From positions 1 through 64,000 of the forward strand of contig CADBBH010000011.1 in assembly GCA_902792905.1 (NCBI GenBank): DNA of 64,000 nucleotides, read 5' to 3'. Positions 8,645-18,500 of this stretch are shown piece after piece. The translations under genes and the position numbers were made by a program. The stretch is from Oscillospiraceae bacterium. Its GTDB lineage: Bacteria > Bacillota > Clostridia > Oscillospirales > Acutalibacteraceae. The first letter of the stretch is position 1. Each line of letters begins with the position of its first letter. The notes under the pieces were generated by a model. That model saw only the letters and a program-made list of their open reading frames with translations. It did not search any database and was not told the origin of the DNA.

Positions 8645-10716
8645 CTTATCCTTCCGAGTTCTCTGTAAGCGTCGTGAGTCGCCTTACCTATGCTGCCGCC
8701 GTGATTCGCGTCGCCGACAATGACAGTATTGACTGTGATATTCTGCATATCGTCAAGCAGAGACTTATCGGAGCGTACGCCGACCGCAAGCACGACATAA
8801 TCGCAGGGCAGGCGTTCATTGTTGCCGCTCTCTGTTCTGATTGTGATTTCGCCGTCGCCGATGCTCTCAAGCGATGTCAGAGTAAGAATCTTTACGCCGA
8901 GCGGATTGAGACGGGAGAGCGAATCGTCAATATGCTGGAACCAGGCCTTCGGAGCGACCGACGGAGCGGCCTCTATAATTGTGACATCATTGCCGTCAAG
9001 CGCGAGATTTTCAGCAGTTTCAAGTCCGGTGAGTCCGCTGCCGATGACAGCGACTCTTTTGTTTTTAAGTTTGATTTTTCCGAGCAGGATATCGGGAGCC
9101 GTGCAGACATTCTCTTTTTCAATTCCCTTGATTGAACGGGGAATTACCGGTTTCGATCCGGTGGCAATAACTATTCCGTCAGGTTTCAGGGCGGCAACCG
9201 ATTCTTTATCCGCTTCGGTGTTGAATCTGAATTCAACGCCCATCTTTACCGCCTGCGTCATCATATCCTCGATGCACCAATAGAGTTTATCCTTGAGGTG
9301 GCCTGCGGCGGCTGTGATAACCTGACCGCCCGGCTTTTCGCCTTTTTCAAGAACCGTAACCGAGAAACCTCTGCGCGCGAGCTCAATTGCCGAGGTAAGG
9401 CCCGCGGGTCCTGCTCCGATAACGACCGCCTTTTTACCTTCTCCGATCTGCGGGGGATTGAAATATGCCTTCTCTGTGCCGATTCCGGGATTCAGAGCGC
9501 ATTCGCCGGGTTTACCGACTCCCGCATTTGAGATGAATGATTCAATGCAGTGCAGGCAGCCGATACAGCGGCGGATATCCTCACTCCTGCCCTCTTTCGC
9601 TTTCAGAGCCCAGTGCGGATCGCATATGAAATTTCTCGCCGATCCGACCATATCCTGATATCCCTCTTCAAGCTGCTTTTCTGCCTGCTCGGGCGAGCGG
9701 ATAAAATTCGCGGCGATAACGGGGATTGATACCGCTTCCTTTACCGCTTTCGCGAGATATGCGCGCCAACCGGGTTCAAAAGAGGTCGGCTCCAGCCAGT
9801 AGTTATATGTATCATAGCAGGCGCTCGAAACGTCGATAGCGTCAACTCCGAGCTTTTCAAGCTCCTTCGCGATTTTTACGCCTTCTTCAAGATTGTATCC
9901 TTTGCCGGGTTTGCCGATTCTGTCATACATTTCGTCGGCTGTCAGGCGAACTATCAGAGGATAATCCTCCCCGCATTTTTCCTTGATTCCGCATATGATT
10001 TCACTTATGAATCTCAGGCGGTTTTCAAAACTTCCGCCGTATTCATCTGTCCTTTTATTCGTATTCGGGCTCAGAAACTGATGAAGAATGTAGCCGTGGG
10101 TCGAGTGCAGTTCAACCGCATCAACATCCGCCTTTTTGCATCTGAAGGCGGCGTTGATGAAATCATCCCTAAGCCTGTGTATTTCTCTGACGCTCATTGC
10201 GTGAATTCTCGTCGCGCCGTGTGCCGAGAGCTCGCAGTCCGAAGGCGCCTGAAGAGAAAAACAGACTTTCTTCTGCTCGAGCCCGAGCAAAACGGGCGTG
10301 GTCTTGAAAAGAAGGCCGGGCAGCTTCGGGAATCTGTCAACAAGCGGGATTATCATCGGCAGGGAATTAATTGAGCTTGCATATCCCTGCCTGCCGGGAT
10401 GATGCAGCTGAATGCAGAGCTTCGCGCCGTGGCGGTGAATTCGCTTTGCCATTTCGCGCATCGGCTCAATATGCCTGTCGCTGCTCATTGAAAGCTGAGT
10501 AAAGGTCGAGGCGGCGCCTGTGTCGTTTACTCTGCATATACCGGGGATAATCAGGCCGACTTCGCCCTTTGCCCTCTCTTCATAATAATCCATAAGACGC
10601 TCGGTCGGGCAGCCGTTTATCTGCCCGAGACTGAATTCCGCGGCGTTCATGACTATACGGTTTTTTATCTCAAGTTTTCCGATTTTAATCGGTGAAAACA
10701 TCATTTTATAACTCAT
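8641..10716 (-). CDS. NADH:flavin oxidoreductase of the Old Yellow Enzyme/2,4-dienoyl-CoA reductase type
   Basis: A 691-residue three-part enzyme. Residues about 5-365 form an FMN-binding Old Yellow Enzyme barrel (MMFSPIKIGKLEIKNRI, LHSTHGYILHQFLSP). A 4Fe-4S site follows (CIGCLHC near 383-389 and a fourth Cys in ECALNP near 402). Then come FAD- and NAD(P)H-binding Rossmann folds with GAGPAG near 432 and GSGLTG near 555. The layout matches FadH, enoate reductase, BaiCD/BaiH and related ene-reductases of anaerobes, which reduce a conjugated C=C bond. The substrate is not readable. It overlaps the SDR gene upstream and the DUF218 gene downstream by 4 bp each, so the three form an operon. Confidence 0.92.
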   Translation of the reverse strand: MSYKMMFSPIKIGKLEIKNRIVMNAAEFSLGQINGCPTERLMDYYEERAKGEVGLIIPGICRVNDTGAASTFTQLSMSSDRHIEPMREMAKRIHRHGAKLCIQLHHPGRQGYASSINSLPMIIPLVDRFPKLPGLLFKTTPVLLGLEQKKVCFSLQAPSDCELSAHGATRIHAMSVREIHRLRDDFINAAFRCKKADVDAVELHSTHGYILHQFLSPNTNKRTDEYGGSFENRLRFISEIICGIKEKCGEDYPLIVRLTADEMYDRIGKPGKGYNLEEGVKIAKELEKLGVDAIDVSSACYDTYNYWLEPTSFEPGWRAYLAKAVKEAVSIPVIAANFIRSPEQAEKQLEEGYQDMVGSARNFICDPHWALKAKEGRSEDIRRCIGCLHCIESFISNAGVGKPGECALNPGIGTEKAYFNPPQIGEGKKAVVIGAGPAGLTSAIELARRGFSVTVLEKGEKPGGQVITAAAGHLKDKLYWCIEDMMTQAVKMGVEFRFNTEADKESVAALKPDGIVIATGSKPVIPRSIKGIEKENVCTAPDILLGKIKLKNKRVAVIGSGLTGLETAENLALDGNDVTIIEAAPSVAPKAWFQHIDDSLSRLNPLGVKILTLTSLESIGDGEITIRTESGNNERLPCDYVVLAVGVRSDKSLLDDMQNITVNTVIVGDANHGGSIGKATHDAYRELGRIR

Positions 10717-11516
10717 CTGATTATATCCTTAATCTTCTTGATTTCTTCCTTGAAGCGTTCAAGCTTGGCTGTTTCAAGCTTCCAGTAAACAGTTCGGATC
10801 GGGGGAGCGACGCTCATAAGCACCTTTGAGAGCGCGAAGAGCGGAGACGGGGAAACGAATTTCTTTTCTCTTTCAAGCCCCGCAACCATCTTTCTTGCGA
10901 CGACTTCGGGCTTCTGAACCGGGAAGGGTTTTTCAAAATCAATGGGAGCCGCAACTTTGAAGAAATTCGTATCGGTTGCCACGGGATAGAGGCAGGTCAG
11001 CTTGAGTGAATTCGGCTTTTCAAGACGAATCGCCTGCTGGAAGCCGTGAAGCGCAAATTTGGTCGCCGAATAGAGCGCGTAGCCTGGCATCGCCATCTGA
11101 CCTATTGCCGAAACGGTGTAGGCGAGGTGACCGGGTCTGCCGTCAAGATGATGAAGATATTTAGCGTAAGTGTAAATCGGAGAGATAGTATTCGTTTCAA
11201 AGATTGTAAGAATTCTTTCCCAGTTTGTGTAGTTGAATTCCTCGTAATACGGGAAGCCGGCATTAGCATAGAATAAATCAATCTGCCTTCCGCCGAACAC
11301 CTCATTTGCTTTCCCGAATATTGAATCTACTCCCTCGCGGGATGCGACATCACAGTCAAACGGAATTACATTTTCCGCAAAACCTGCAAGCTTTTCCTCT
11401 GCATGGCGGGAGACCGCGAGAATTATATTTGATTTTTCGGTGCTGATGAGTTTGAGCACCTCGAGACCTATTCCGCTTGAAGCGCCGGTCAGGACAATCG
11501 TTTTATTTGTAATCAT
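10713..11516 (-). CDS. Short-chain dehydrogenase/reductase (classical SDR)
   Basis: A 267-residue NAD(P)-dependent oxidoreductase. The cofactor motif TGASSGIG is at 10-17, NAG at about 89-91, and the catalytic YSATK at about 149-153 after a conserved serine region (YTVSAIGQ). A C-terminal basic, helical extension of about 40 residues (KLETAKLERFKEEIKKIKD) may bind membrane or partner protein. It is the first gene of an operon with an Old Yellow Enzyme type ene-reductase (4-bp overlap), so the two may act on the same carbonyl/enone substrate. Steroid, bile-acid or fatty-acid substrates are possible but not shown. Confidence 0.9.
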   Translation of the reverse strand: MITNKTIVLTGASSGIGLEVLKLISTEKSNIILAVSRHAEEKLAGFAENVIPFDCDVASREGVDSIFGKANEVFGGRQIDLFYANAGFPYYEEFNYTNWERILTIFETNTISPIYTYAKYLHHLDGRPGHLAYTVSAIGQMAMPGYALYSATKFALHGFQQAIRLEKPNSLKLTCLYPVATDTNFFKVAAPIDFEKPFPVQKPEVVARKMVAGLEREKKFVSPSPLFALSKVLMSVAPPIRTVYWKLETAKLERFKEEIKKIKDIIR

Positions 11517-11549
11517 TGCAGTTTTCCTTTCATATACCTCTTATGGAAA

Positions 11550-11575
11550 GGGACTTTACCTCTCGGTAAAGTCCC
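11550..11575 (-). terminator. Terminator after the DUF1508 gene
   Basis: Perfect 11-bp stem GGGACTTTACC/GGTAAAGTCCC with a 4-nt GAGA loop, followed on the minus strand by a short TTTCC tract. The stem is strong but the T run is weak, so it may be a leaky terminator before the SDR operon. Confidence 0.6.
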
Positions 11576-11592
11576 CGAAGTGAGCAGAGTTA

Positions 11593-11961
11593 TTATTTCT
11601 CCTTCTCCACCGAAGCGCCGGGAGCGTTTTTCTTGACGCTCGCTATGCCGTTAAGGCAGTTCTTCTTGGCCTTGTAGCCTTCGCCGGTGGCAATGATTTC
11701 GCCGTTTCTTGCCTTGAGACGGAATCTGAATTCGCCTTTCTTATCCTGATAGAGTTCATATTTGGGGTGCTTGAGTTTTGCGTATCCTTCTACGGTCTGA
11801 TCCTCGATTTCGCTTGCGCAGTTAGTGCGGACGCTCTCGATGCCTCTGATGCAGGATTTTTCGGATGAGTAGGTTTCGCTGGTGGCAATGATTTCGCCGT
11901 TGCCCGCTTTAAGATTGAATCTGAAGCCGGCCTTTGTTGCTTTAACCGCAAATTTTCCCAT
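11593..11961 (-). CDS. DUF1508 (YegP-like) protein with two tandem domains
   Basis: A 122-residue protein made of two copies of the DUF1508 unit: about 1-55 (GKFAVKATKAGFRFNLKAGN then GEIIATSETY) and about 65-115 (PKYELYQDKKGEFRFRLKAR then GEIIATGEGY). Each unit has the family pattern of a beta hairpin, NGEIIA, and a KxxCxxGIxSV helix. The start at 11961 is chosen because AGGGAG lies 7 bp before it and the domain begins there; the frame stays open to an ATG at 12072, which would overlap the upstream gene. The biochemical role of YegP proteins is unknown. Confidence 0.88.
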   Translation of the reverse strand: MGKFAVKATKAGFRFNLKAGNGEIIATSETYSSEKSCIRGIESVRTNCASEIEDQTVEGYAKLKHPKYELYQDKKGEFRFRLKARNGEIIATGEGYKAKKNCLNGIASVKKNAPGASVEKEK

Positions 11962-12068
11962 ATTCTGACTCCCTTTCATTTTCGGAGAATAATTCTCCAT
12001 TTTTAACAATATATCATATTTATATATATTTGTCAAATAAAATACATGGCCGTTGATAGAATTTGTGA

Positions 12069-14522
12069 TCATTTAATAATAAACTCGTATTTTCCGCCTG
12101 CAAGGTTGATTATGATTTTGCCGCCGGTGAGCTTATAGTTTTTCTTTGTAAGGGTACTGCCGTTTACGATTACCTTCTTGCCGACAGCGGGAAGAGTAAG
12201 TTCGGCAACTGCGCCGTTCGGAACGGTGCATTTATAAACGAAGCCGTTTTCGGTGCTCCATTCGGATTTGATAAGACCCGCCGCCGATTTATATGAGGCC
12301 TTGACAAATCTGATATTCTCCTGACCTTCGGGTAATTCATCCGCGGTTCTCAAATCGGGTCTCGGCTGAAGCTTAATTGTTTTGAATCCGGGCTCGCAGG
12401 GCTCGATGCCCGCCATATAGCGATACATCCATTCACCGATTGCTCCGTACGCATAGTGGTTGAATGAATTCATGCCCACATCGCCGAACCCTTTTGCCTT
12501 TGTATAGGAATTCCATCTCTCCCAGATAGTTGTCGCACCCTGGTCAACCGAATAGAGCCAGGAGGGCTCGTTTCTCTGAAGGAGCAGATTGTAAGCTGTT
12601 TTATCCTTGCCGTATTTTGAGAGGGCGGGGCAGAGATTATAGGTACCGAGGAAGCCGCAGGAGAGGCGGTCTCCGTTTTCTTTAATCTGCTTTTCAAGTT
12701 CGTCAGCAACCTGAACCGCCTTTGATTCATCCAGCAGGTCAAATGCCAGACAGATTATCTTGTTGCACTGCGTCTTTTCAACAGGCTTTCCGCCCTTAAG
12801 GAAGTTTTTCTTGAAATAGGAATAAGCTTTTTTCCTGAGATTCTCATAGTGCAGAGCTCTGTCTTCTCTGCCGAGCGCACGGCTCATCTTAATCATCAGG
12901 TCTATGTCGTGAACGAAATAGGCGGATGAAATGAATTCGTTTTCGCACCAGTCGTAGGCGAGCCAGTCGCCGTATCTCGGAACCGGACCGCTCATACCGT
13001 ATTTGCTGACGAGTCCTGCGATATATTTTTCCATAGAATCAAAGTGCTCTTCGAGCATCTTTGTTTTGCCGGTCATCATATAGAGATTGTACGGAATTAT
13101 TATTCCCGCATCGCCCCAGGCGCAGGCGTCCTCGCTGTTGCAATAGGAAACGCGCGGATTAACGTCGCCGTATCCGCCGCTCTCGCTCTGGGAATCGCGC
13201 ATATCCTGCATCCATTTAAGGAAGAATGAATATACGTCGGCATTATAAGCCGCGGTCATACTGAATGCCTGGGCATCGCCTGTCCATCCGAGGCGCTCGT
13301 CTCTCTGAGGGCAGTCGGTAGGAACGCTGAGATAGTTGCCTCTCTGACCCCAGAAGAAGTTAGAAATCAGCTTGTTTACATTTTTATCCGAGGTTGTGAC
13401 CGAGCCGGTTTCCGCAGTATCGCTGCCGACAACAACGCCGGTAATCTTGCTGATTGTGATATTTGAATATGCGGTGATTTCAGCGTATCTGAAGCCGTAG
13501 AAGGTGAAACGGGTCGAAAATTCAACCTTGTTCTTATCTCTGAAAACATAGTGTTCTCTGCCGAGGGCGGAGCGCAGATTTATCGTATAGACCGAGCCTT
13601 CGGGACCGTCGTTTCCGCGGTCCGGGTCGCCGCTGTCATTGAGAAATTCGGCGTAGCGGATTTTAACCTCGTTGCCTTTTACGGATGCCGCTTCCACCGC
13701 GAGGCGGCCGACTATCTCCTGACCGAGATTGACTGTCAGCTTCTGACCGGGTTTGAGCGTAAGCGGAAGGGTCGCGTTCTTGAGACAGACGCTCGCTCTG
13801 CCGTAGTAAGTTCCGTTGTATTCCGTGCCGTCGGTGACAGTCAGCGAAGCGGGGGAGACAGACAGCTTTGACCTTTCCCTGACTTCGGGGCCGACAAAAG
13901 GAGTGATTTCTCCATCATACTCAAAGACTATTGCCTTTTTCTTATCTTTTACGCTTTTACCCGCGATACTCATTTCAGCGTAAGACGGAAATCTCGCGTC
14001 AATATATTCGCCGTCCCATATATCGGAGAATCTGACTTCCCCTCCGACTGCGGCAAACCAGGTTTTATCGGTGAATAGAATCTCTTTTCCGCCCGAGACA
14101 ATACTCGCGGCAAATGACGGAGATTTATAGCCGTAAATGCCGCCGCTGATTCTTCCCGAATACCAACCGGGAGCCGTGACGGCGAGAATTCTGTTTTTGC
14201 CTTTTTTCAGCGCGGAGGTAATATCATAGCTCAGATACATAACGCGCTTGTTGTAATTCGTCCAGCCCGGATTCATCTCACCCGTTCCGATTCTTGCGCC
14301 GTTGATATAGACGTCAACGCATCCGAGAGCCGTGAAATATATCGCGGATTTCTCGACCTTTTTAATCTCAAAATCCTTGAAATAAAAGGGAATACCGTCA
14401 CACGGGACAAGCTCGGTATGCTGATATAGAGCAGGCCTGTGCTCTCCCCAGGCGTTGCCGCGTTTTGAAAACGGAACGAAATCAGTTGTCAGAAATTTCG
14501 CGTTTTTAAAATAGTTTTTCAT
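12069..14522 (-). CDS. Alpha-L-rhamnosidase, GH78 family
   Basis: An 817-residue glycoside hydrolase. N-terminal beta domains (about 40-370, including YINGARIGTGEMNPGWT) precede the (alpha/alpha)6 barrel (about 380-720) with the family motif DCPQRDERLGWTGDAQ, the WGDAG segment and a WERWNSY region, then a C-terminal beta domain. These motifs hold the acidic residues of GH78, which release terminal L-rhamnose from plant glycosides or polysaccharides by inversion. There is no signal peptide and no hydrophobic C-terminal tail, unlike the exported proteins nearby, so it is probably cytoplasmic and acts on imported glycosides. Confidence 0.93.
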   Translation of the reverse strand: MKNYFKNAKFLTTDFVPFSKRGNAWGEHRPALYQHTELVPCDGIPFYFKDFEIKKVEKSAIYFTALGCVDVYINGARIGTGEMNPGWTNYNKRVMYLSYDITSALKKGKNRILAVTAPGWYSGRISGGIYGYKSPSFAASIVSGGKEILFTDKTWFAAVGGEVRFSDIWDGEYIDARFPSYAEMSIAGKSVKDKKKAIVFEYDGEITPFVGPEVRERSKLSVSPASLTVTDGTEYNGTYYGRASVCLKNATLPLTLKPGQKLTVNLGQEIVGRLAVEAASVKGNEVKIRYAEFLNDSGDPDRGNDGPEGSVYTINLRSALGREHYVFRDKNKVEFSTRFTFYGFRYAEITAYSNITISKITGVVVGSDTAETGSVTTSDKNVNKLISNFFWGQRGNYLSVPTDCPQRDERLGWTGDAQAFSMTAAYNADVYSFFLKWMQDMRDSQSESGGYGDVNPRVSYCNSEDACAWGDAGIIIPYNLYMMTGKTKMLEEHFDSMEKYIAGLVSKYGMSGPVPRYGDWLAYDWCENEFISSAYFVHDIDLMIKMSRALGREDRALHYENLRKKAYSYFKKNFLKGGKPVEKTQCNKIICLAFDLLDESKAVQVADELEKQIKENGDRLSCGFLGTYNLCPALSKYGKDKTAYNLLLQRNEPSWLYSVDQGATTIWERWNSYTKAKGFGDVGMNSFNHYAYGAIGEWMYRYMAGIEPCEPGFKTIKLQPRPDLRTADELPEGQENIRFVKASYKSAAGLIKSEWSTENGFVYKCTVPNGAVAELTLPAVGKKVIVNGSTLTKKNYKLTGGKIIINLAGGKYEFIIK

Positions 14523-14599
14523 ATTTCCTCCTCGTTTAAGGCGTTTGCCTGTTTACAGCTTCATTATATTATTGAAGAGACAAATTTTCAATATTTTTA

Positions 14600-14628
14600 T
14601 TGAGTTTTTGATGATTTTATGGTAAAAT
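14600..14628 (+). promoter_or_regulatory. Sigma-A-type promoter for the 14688 gene
   Basis: TTGAGT and TAAAAT are separated by 17 bp, with TGG just before the -10 box (extended -10). A 7-bp inverted repeat AATCCCG/CGGGATT follows at 14634-14652 in the presumed leader. Confidence 0.55.
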
Positions 14629-14687
14629 TAATTAATCCCGGGAATCGGGATTGCCGACACAAAACATATAACCGAAAGGAGAATTAT

Positions 14688-15350
14688 ATGACACGCGTAA
14701 AAAAAGCAGTTGCCGTCATCCTCTGCGCAGCGATAATGCTCTCGGCTTTTGCCGCGTTTGCTTTTGCCGCGAATACAAAGACGGAGACTCTCATCGACAC
14801 AATAAAGACAAAGAAAGAGGTCAGCGTAACCCTGACCGCGGGCAACACCGCTCTGGGCAGCTCGACCGATACGATCAAAATCAAGGGCAACTCAATTGCC
14901 TATGATTACAACACCGGCTTTTTCAAGGTCAGAGTAGTGGTAAAAGACAATACCGCCTACGCCTATCTGCCGATGCTCCCGTTCTTCTATGTAAAGGTTG
15001 ACGGGCTCGGCCTTGCGAATGTTGACGTATGGTCCCTGCTCGAAAAAGCATCCGGCGTGACATTTGCCATTCTTGATTACCAGAAAAGCTATAACGAAAC
15101 AATAAACGGCAAGGAATACTATGTTGAGGAATTCAACGACAGAGCTCAGGTAACAAGCAAATTCTGCTATGTCGGCGATGAACTCAAGCTTCTCAATGTT
15201 ACCGACGCGAGAACAAATTCTGTTCAGAACACCTATTTTGAGAATATTTCCCTGACTGTTTCCGACAGCGAGATAGCGGTGCCCGCCGGCTTTGATCTCA
15301 CGCCTTTCCTCAAGGGTCTCTTTACCGCATTCCTTGCTTCCGCAATCTGA
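14688..15350 (+). CDS. Secreted protein of unknown function
   Basis: A 220-residue exported protein. The ATG at 14688 is chosen because GAAAGGAG lies 7 bp before it and a signal peptide begins there (about 26 residues, ending AFAANT). The mature part is beta-rich, with repeated strand patterns (SIAYDYNTGFFKVRVVVKDN, TAYAYLPMLPFFYVKVDG), and loosely recalls LolA/LppX-like lipid-binding sandwiches; that is a guess from strand pattern only. The C terminus FLKGLFTAFLASAI is hydrophobic, in line with other exported proteins here. It stands alone between its own promoter and terminator. Confidence 0.75.
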   Translation: MTRVKKAVAVILCAAIMLSAFAAFAFAANTKTETLIDTIKTKKEVSVTLTAGNTALGSSTDTIKIKGNSIAYDYNTGFFKVRVVVKDNTAYAYLPMLPFFYVKVDGLGLANVDVWSLLEKASGVTFAILDYQKSYNETINGKEYYVEEFNDRAQVTSKFCYVGDELKLLNVTDARTNSVQNTYFENISLTVSDSEIAVPAGFDLTPFLKGLFTAFLASAI

Positions 15351-15373
15351 TAAGCAAATCCAGATAAATCATT

Positions 15374-15402
15374 GAGCAGTATGTTTATACTGCTCTTTTT
15401 TA
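15374..15402 (+). terminator. Rho-independent terminator
   Basis: Perfect 9-bp stem GAGCAGTAT/ATACTGCTC with a GTTT loop, followed by T6. Confidence 0.92.
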
Positions 15403-15491
15403 TTCCGTTTTTATGCGGATGTCTGAAAGAGGAGGATTGACGGAATAATCATTTAAAATAAATTCATAAAATATTATTGATTTTGTTTAAC

Positions 15492-15532
15492 TGTTATAAT
15501 ATAATAAATACACTATATAATGGGTATAGTGT
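15492..15532 (+). promoter_or_regulatory. Extended -10 promoter and inverted repeat upstream of the giant surface protein
   Basis: TGTTATAAT at 15492-15500 is an extended -10 element; no good -35 box is seen at 17 bp. An 8-bp inverted repeat ACACTATA/TATAGTGT (15510-15517 and 15525-15532) lies just downstream and could be an operator or a leader hairpin. Confidence 0.5.
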
Positions 15533-15581
15533 TTGCTACGATAACCAAATATTGATATACATAATTGAAGTATACGGAGAA

Positions 15582-18500
15582 ATGATGAAAAGAATCAAAT
15601 CGGTTTTAAGCTTGATAACCGCGCTGACACTGCTGTTTACGGCGGTGCCCTTCGCTTATTCCGCAGAGGATATAAATGAGTTTTCAAATTCGGATACAGA
15701 GTGTGCAATCAACGGCAGATACTTCTTCCTCGACGAAGATTCGTTTATTTATGAGGGACTGCCGGGAGAAACAGAGAGAGAATATTTAACATCATTCGCG
15801 GTCGATTCCCTCGCCTCATTCGGCGGAAGAATCTATGCCTGTGCCGGCAATGTGATTTACGAAATCAATCCGGATACAGCGCAGAGCAGGCCTGTAACGG
15901 CGGTTTCGGACAGAATTGAAGATTATGCACTCTGGAACGGCGGACTCTATATCCTCTCGCACGGGGATATTGCGGAGTATAAGCTTTCCGGCGGTGAAAA
16001 AGAAATAATCACCGGTAAATTAATAACCTCAATGTGGTTTGACGGCGCCGCCCTGCTCTCTTATATGACGGACGGCGAGCTTATATATACGCTCAATCTT
16101 GAGACGGGAGAAACCGTATCCGATGTGAACTTCGCATCCGCCTTTATCGGCGACATACCCGTAATCATTCACGAGGGCGAAGGCGTTTCGCCGGATACAA
16201 TAGGCTTTTCGAGTCTTCAGTCAAAGTTCCCTGCCGGTATGTACTGGAATCATATGGGCTCATCTTCGAATAATCCCAACGCCGTTACCTCAAAGCCATG
16301 TAACCACAGCGCATACGGCACCACCTATTGTAACAGGCCGACCTTCTGGTCCTCCTGTCAGTGCCACGGCTATGCTCTGCAGTGCGGCTATGACGTTGTC
16401 GGCTCAAATCCGATGAACTGGACAAAATACACGAGCTCATCCGCGATAGACAATGTCCGCGCGGGCGATGTGATAAGACTTACCTACACCAATAATCTTC
16501 ATACAATTTATGTGCTCGCGGTCAGCGGCGATAAGGTCGTTTTTACCGACTGCAACAGCTACGGCACCTGCAATATCAGATGGGGCGCAACGAAAACGAA
16601 GAGCACTCTCAAGAGCCAGTTCAACTATCTTCTCAAATGCCCGGTTTATCTCAGCGACTATTTTCCGGGCGGAGGCGGAGTGGTCGAATATACGATAAAA
16701 TTCGACCTCAATGATGCTCAGGGTAAGAGCGCCGCTTCGTGCAGCGAGACGAGCCGCAGAATTACCGACGGAGAGGAATACGGCGAATTACCGGTGCCCG
16801 TAAGAGAGGGATATAACTTCCTCGGATGGTACACCTCCGCTTCGGGCGGCACTCAGGTCAGCGCTTCGACCACGGCAGGCACAAACGCGACTGTCTATGC
16901 CCATTGGCAGATAAAAGTCTACACTGTTTCGTATAATGCGAATGCGGGCGGTGAGAATATCACTAATATACCCGCGTCCCAGACCAAAGAGCATTTCGAT
17001 TCGCTTACGCTCAATATAACCTCGAGAACGCTCTATCGTGCAAATTATGATTTCAATTACTGGAACACCGCGCCCGACGGCAGCGGCACACAGTATGACA
17101 GAAATAATTATATATATACGCCGAATGAGAGCGCGACTCTTTACGCTCAGTGGACGGGTCAGCCCAGAAGTCTTTATTTTGACGCGAGAGGCGGCAGCAT
17201 TTCGCCCTCGTATATAAATGTCAGATACGGCGATCCTTACGGCGAGCTTCCCGTTCCCGTCAGGGACGGTTACAGATTTGCCGGCTGGGATGATTCAAAC
17301 GGAAATCCCGTTGATTCATCAACGGTTATGACCTCCTCAACAACAGTCAGAATCTATGCAAAGTGGACAGAGCAGACCTATAACATAATTTACGACGCAA
17401 ACAGCGGGGCCGATGCGGTGTCGGATATGCCCGCGAATCAGAGCAAGCCTTATACGCAGCCGGTTAAGCTTTCTTCCGCAACCCCGTCAAGATACGGCTA
17501 CATCTTCAATGGCTGGAACACGAAACCCGACGGCAGCGGAATCACCTATAAAGGCGGCACGAATTATCAGACAAACGCCGATCTCACTCTCTACGCCCAG
17601 TGGAAGGGAATTGAAGTCAGAGTGTCGTTTGATTCAAACGGCGGAACGAATGTAAATCAGGTGATAACCTTAACCTACGGCAGTCCGTACGGTCAGCTTC
17701 CCGAACCGACGCAGACCGGCAAGGATCTCACCGGCTGGTATCCGAGCAGGGATAAACCGACTGACAAACCCGTGACAGCAGAATCAATTGTTGACAAGGT
17801 CAATGATTTCACGCTCTATGCCCGCTGGGATACTGCAAGATATAAGATAACATACCTGCCGAATAATACATCGGTCACAAATATGCCCGCAAATTCCGTT
17901 CGCCTGTATGGTCAGAGCGGATTTGCTCTCGGCGCCGAGATACCGAAACGCACGGGCTTTACCTTCAAAGAGTGGAACACCGATGAAAACGGAAACGGCG
18001 CGTCATACGCACCCGGTCAGGCATATGACGGCAACTCGCCTCTGACTCTCTATGCAATCTGGGAGAGGGATAAGTATGCGGTTGTCTATGACGCAAATTC
18101 TGGTTCATATCCTCCGGGGAACTCATATAAATACTATGATATTCCCTATTCTATAAGCGATGTCATTCCCGAAAAGACGGGCTATGAATTCACAGAGTGG
18201 AATACCGCGCCGGACGGCAGCGGAGTGACATATTTCGCAGGCGATACATATACAAAGAATGAGCCCGTAACATTATATGCAATCTGGAATCCCGAGACCT
18301 ATACGGTCGGTTTTGACGCGATGGGCGGCAAGTGTTCCGTTAAGAGCAGGGGCTATACTTATGATTCAACCTATGAACTGCCCGCTGTCACCCGCAAAGG
18401 TTATACCTTCGACGGCTGGTTCACGCAGGAGACAGGCGGATTCAGAATTGCGGACGGATCGAAGGTTTCGATTACATCTGACTGTACATTCTTCGCACAC

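Noticed and set aside
11962-12072. Longer N terminus for the DUF1508 protein
   Set aside because: The longer frame has no ribosome binding site, overlaps the upstream stop, and adds residues outside the domain; AGGGAG supports the start at 11961.
15510-15532. A shared operator between the giant protein and the leucine-rich-repeat gene, both with ACACTATA
   Set aside because: The shared 8-mer is AT-rich and short, and only one of the two copies forms an inverted repeat, so chance is likely.
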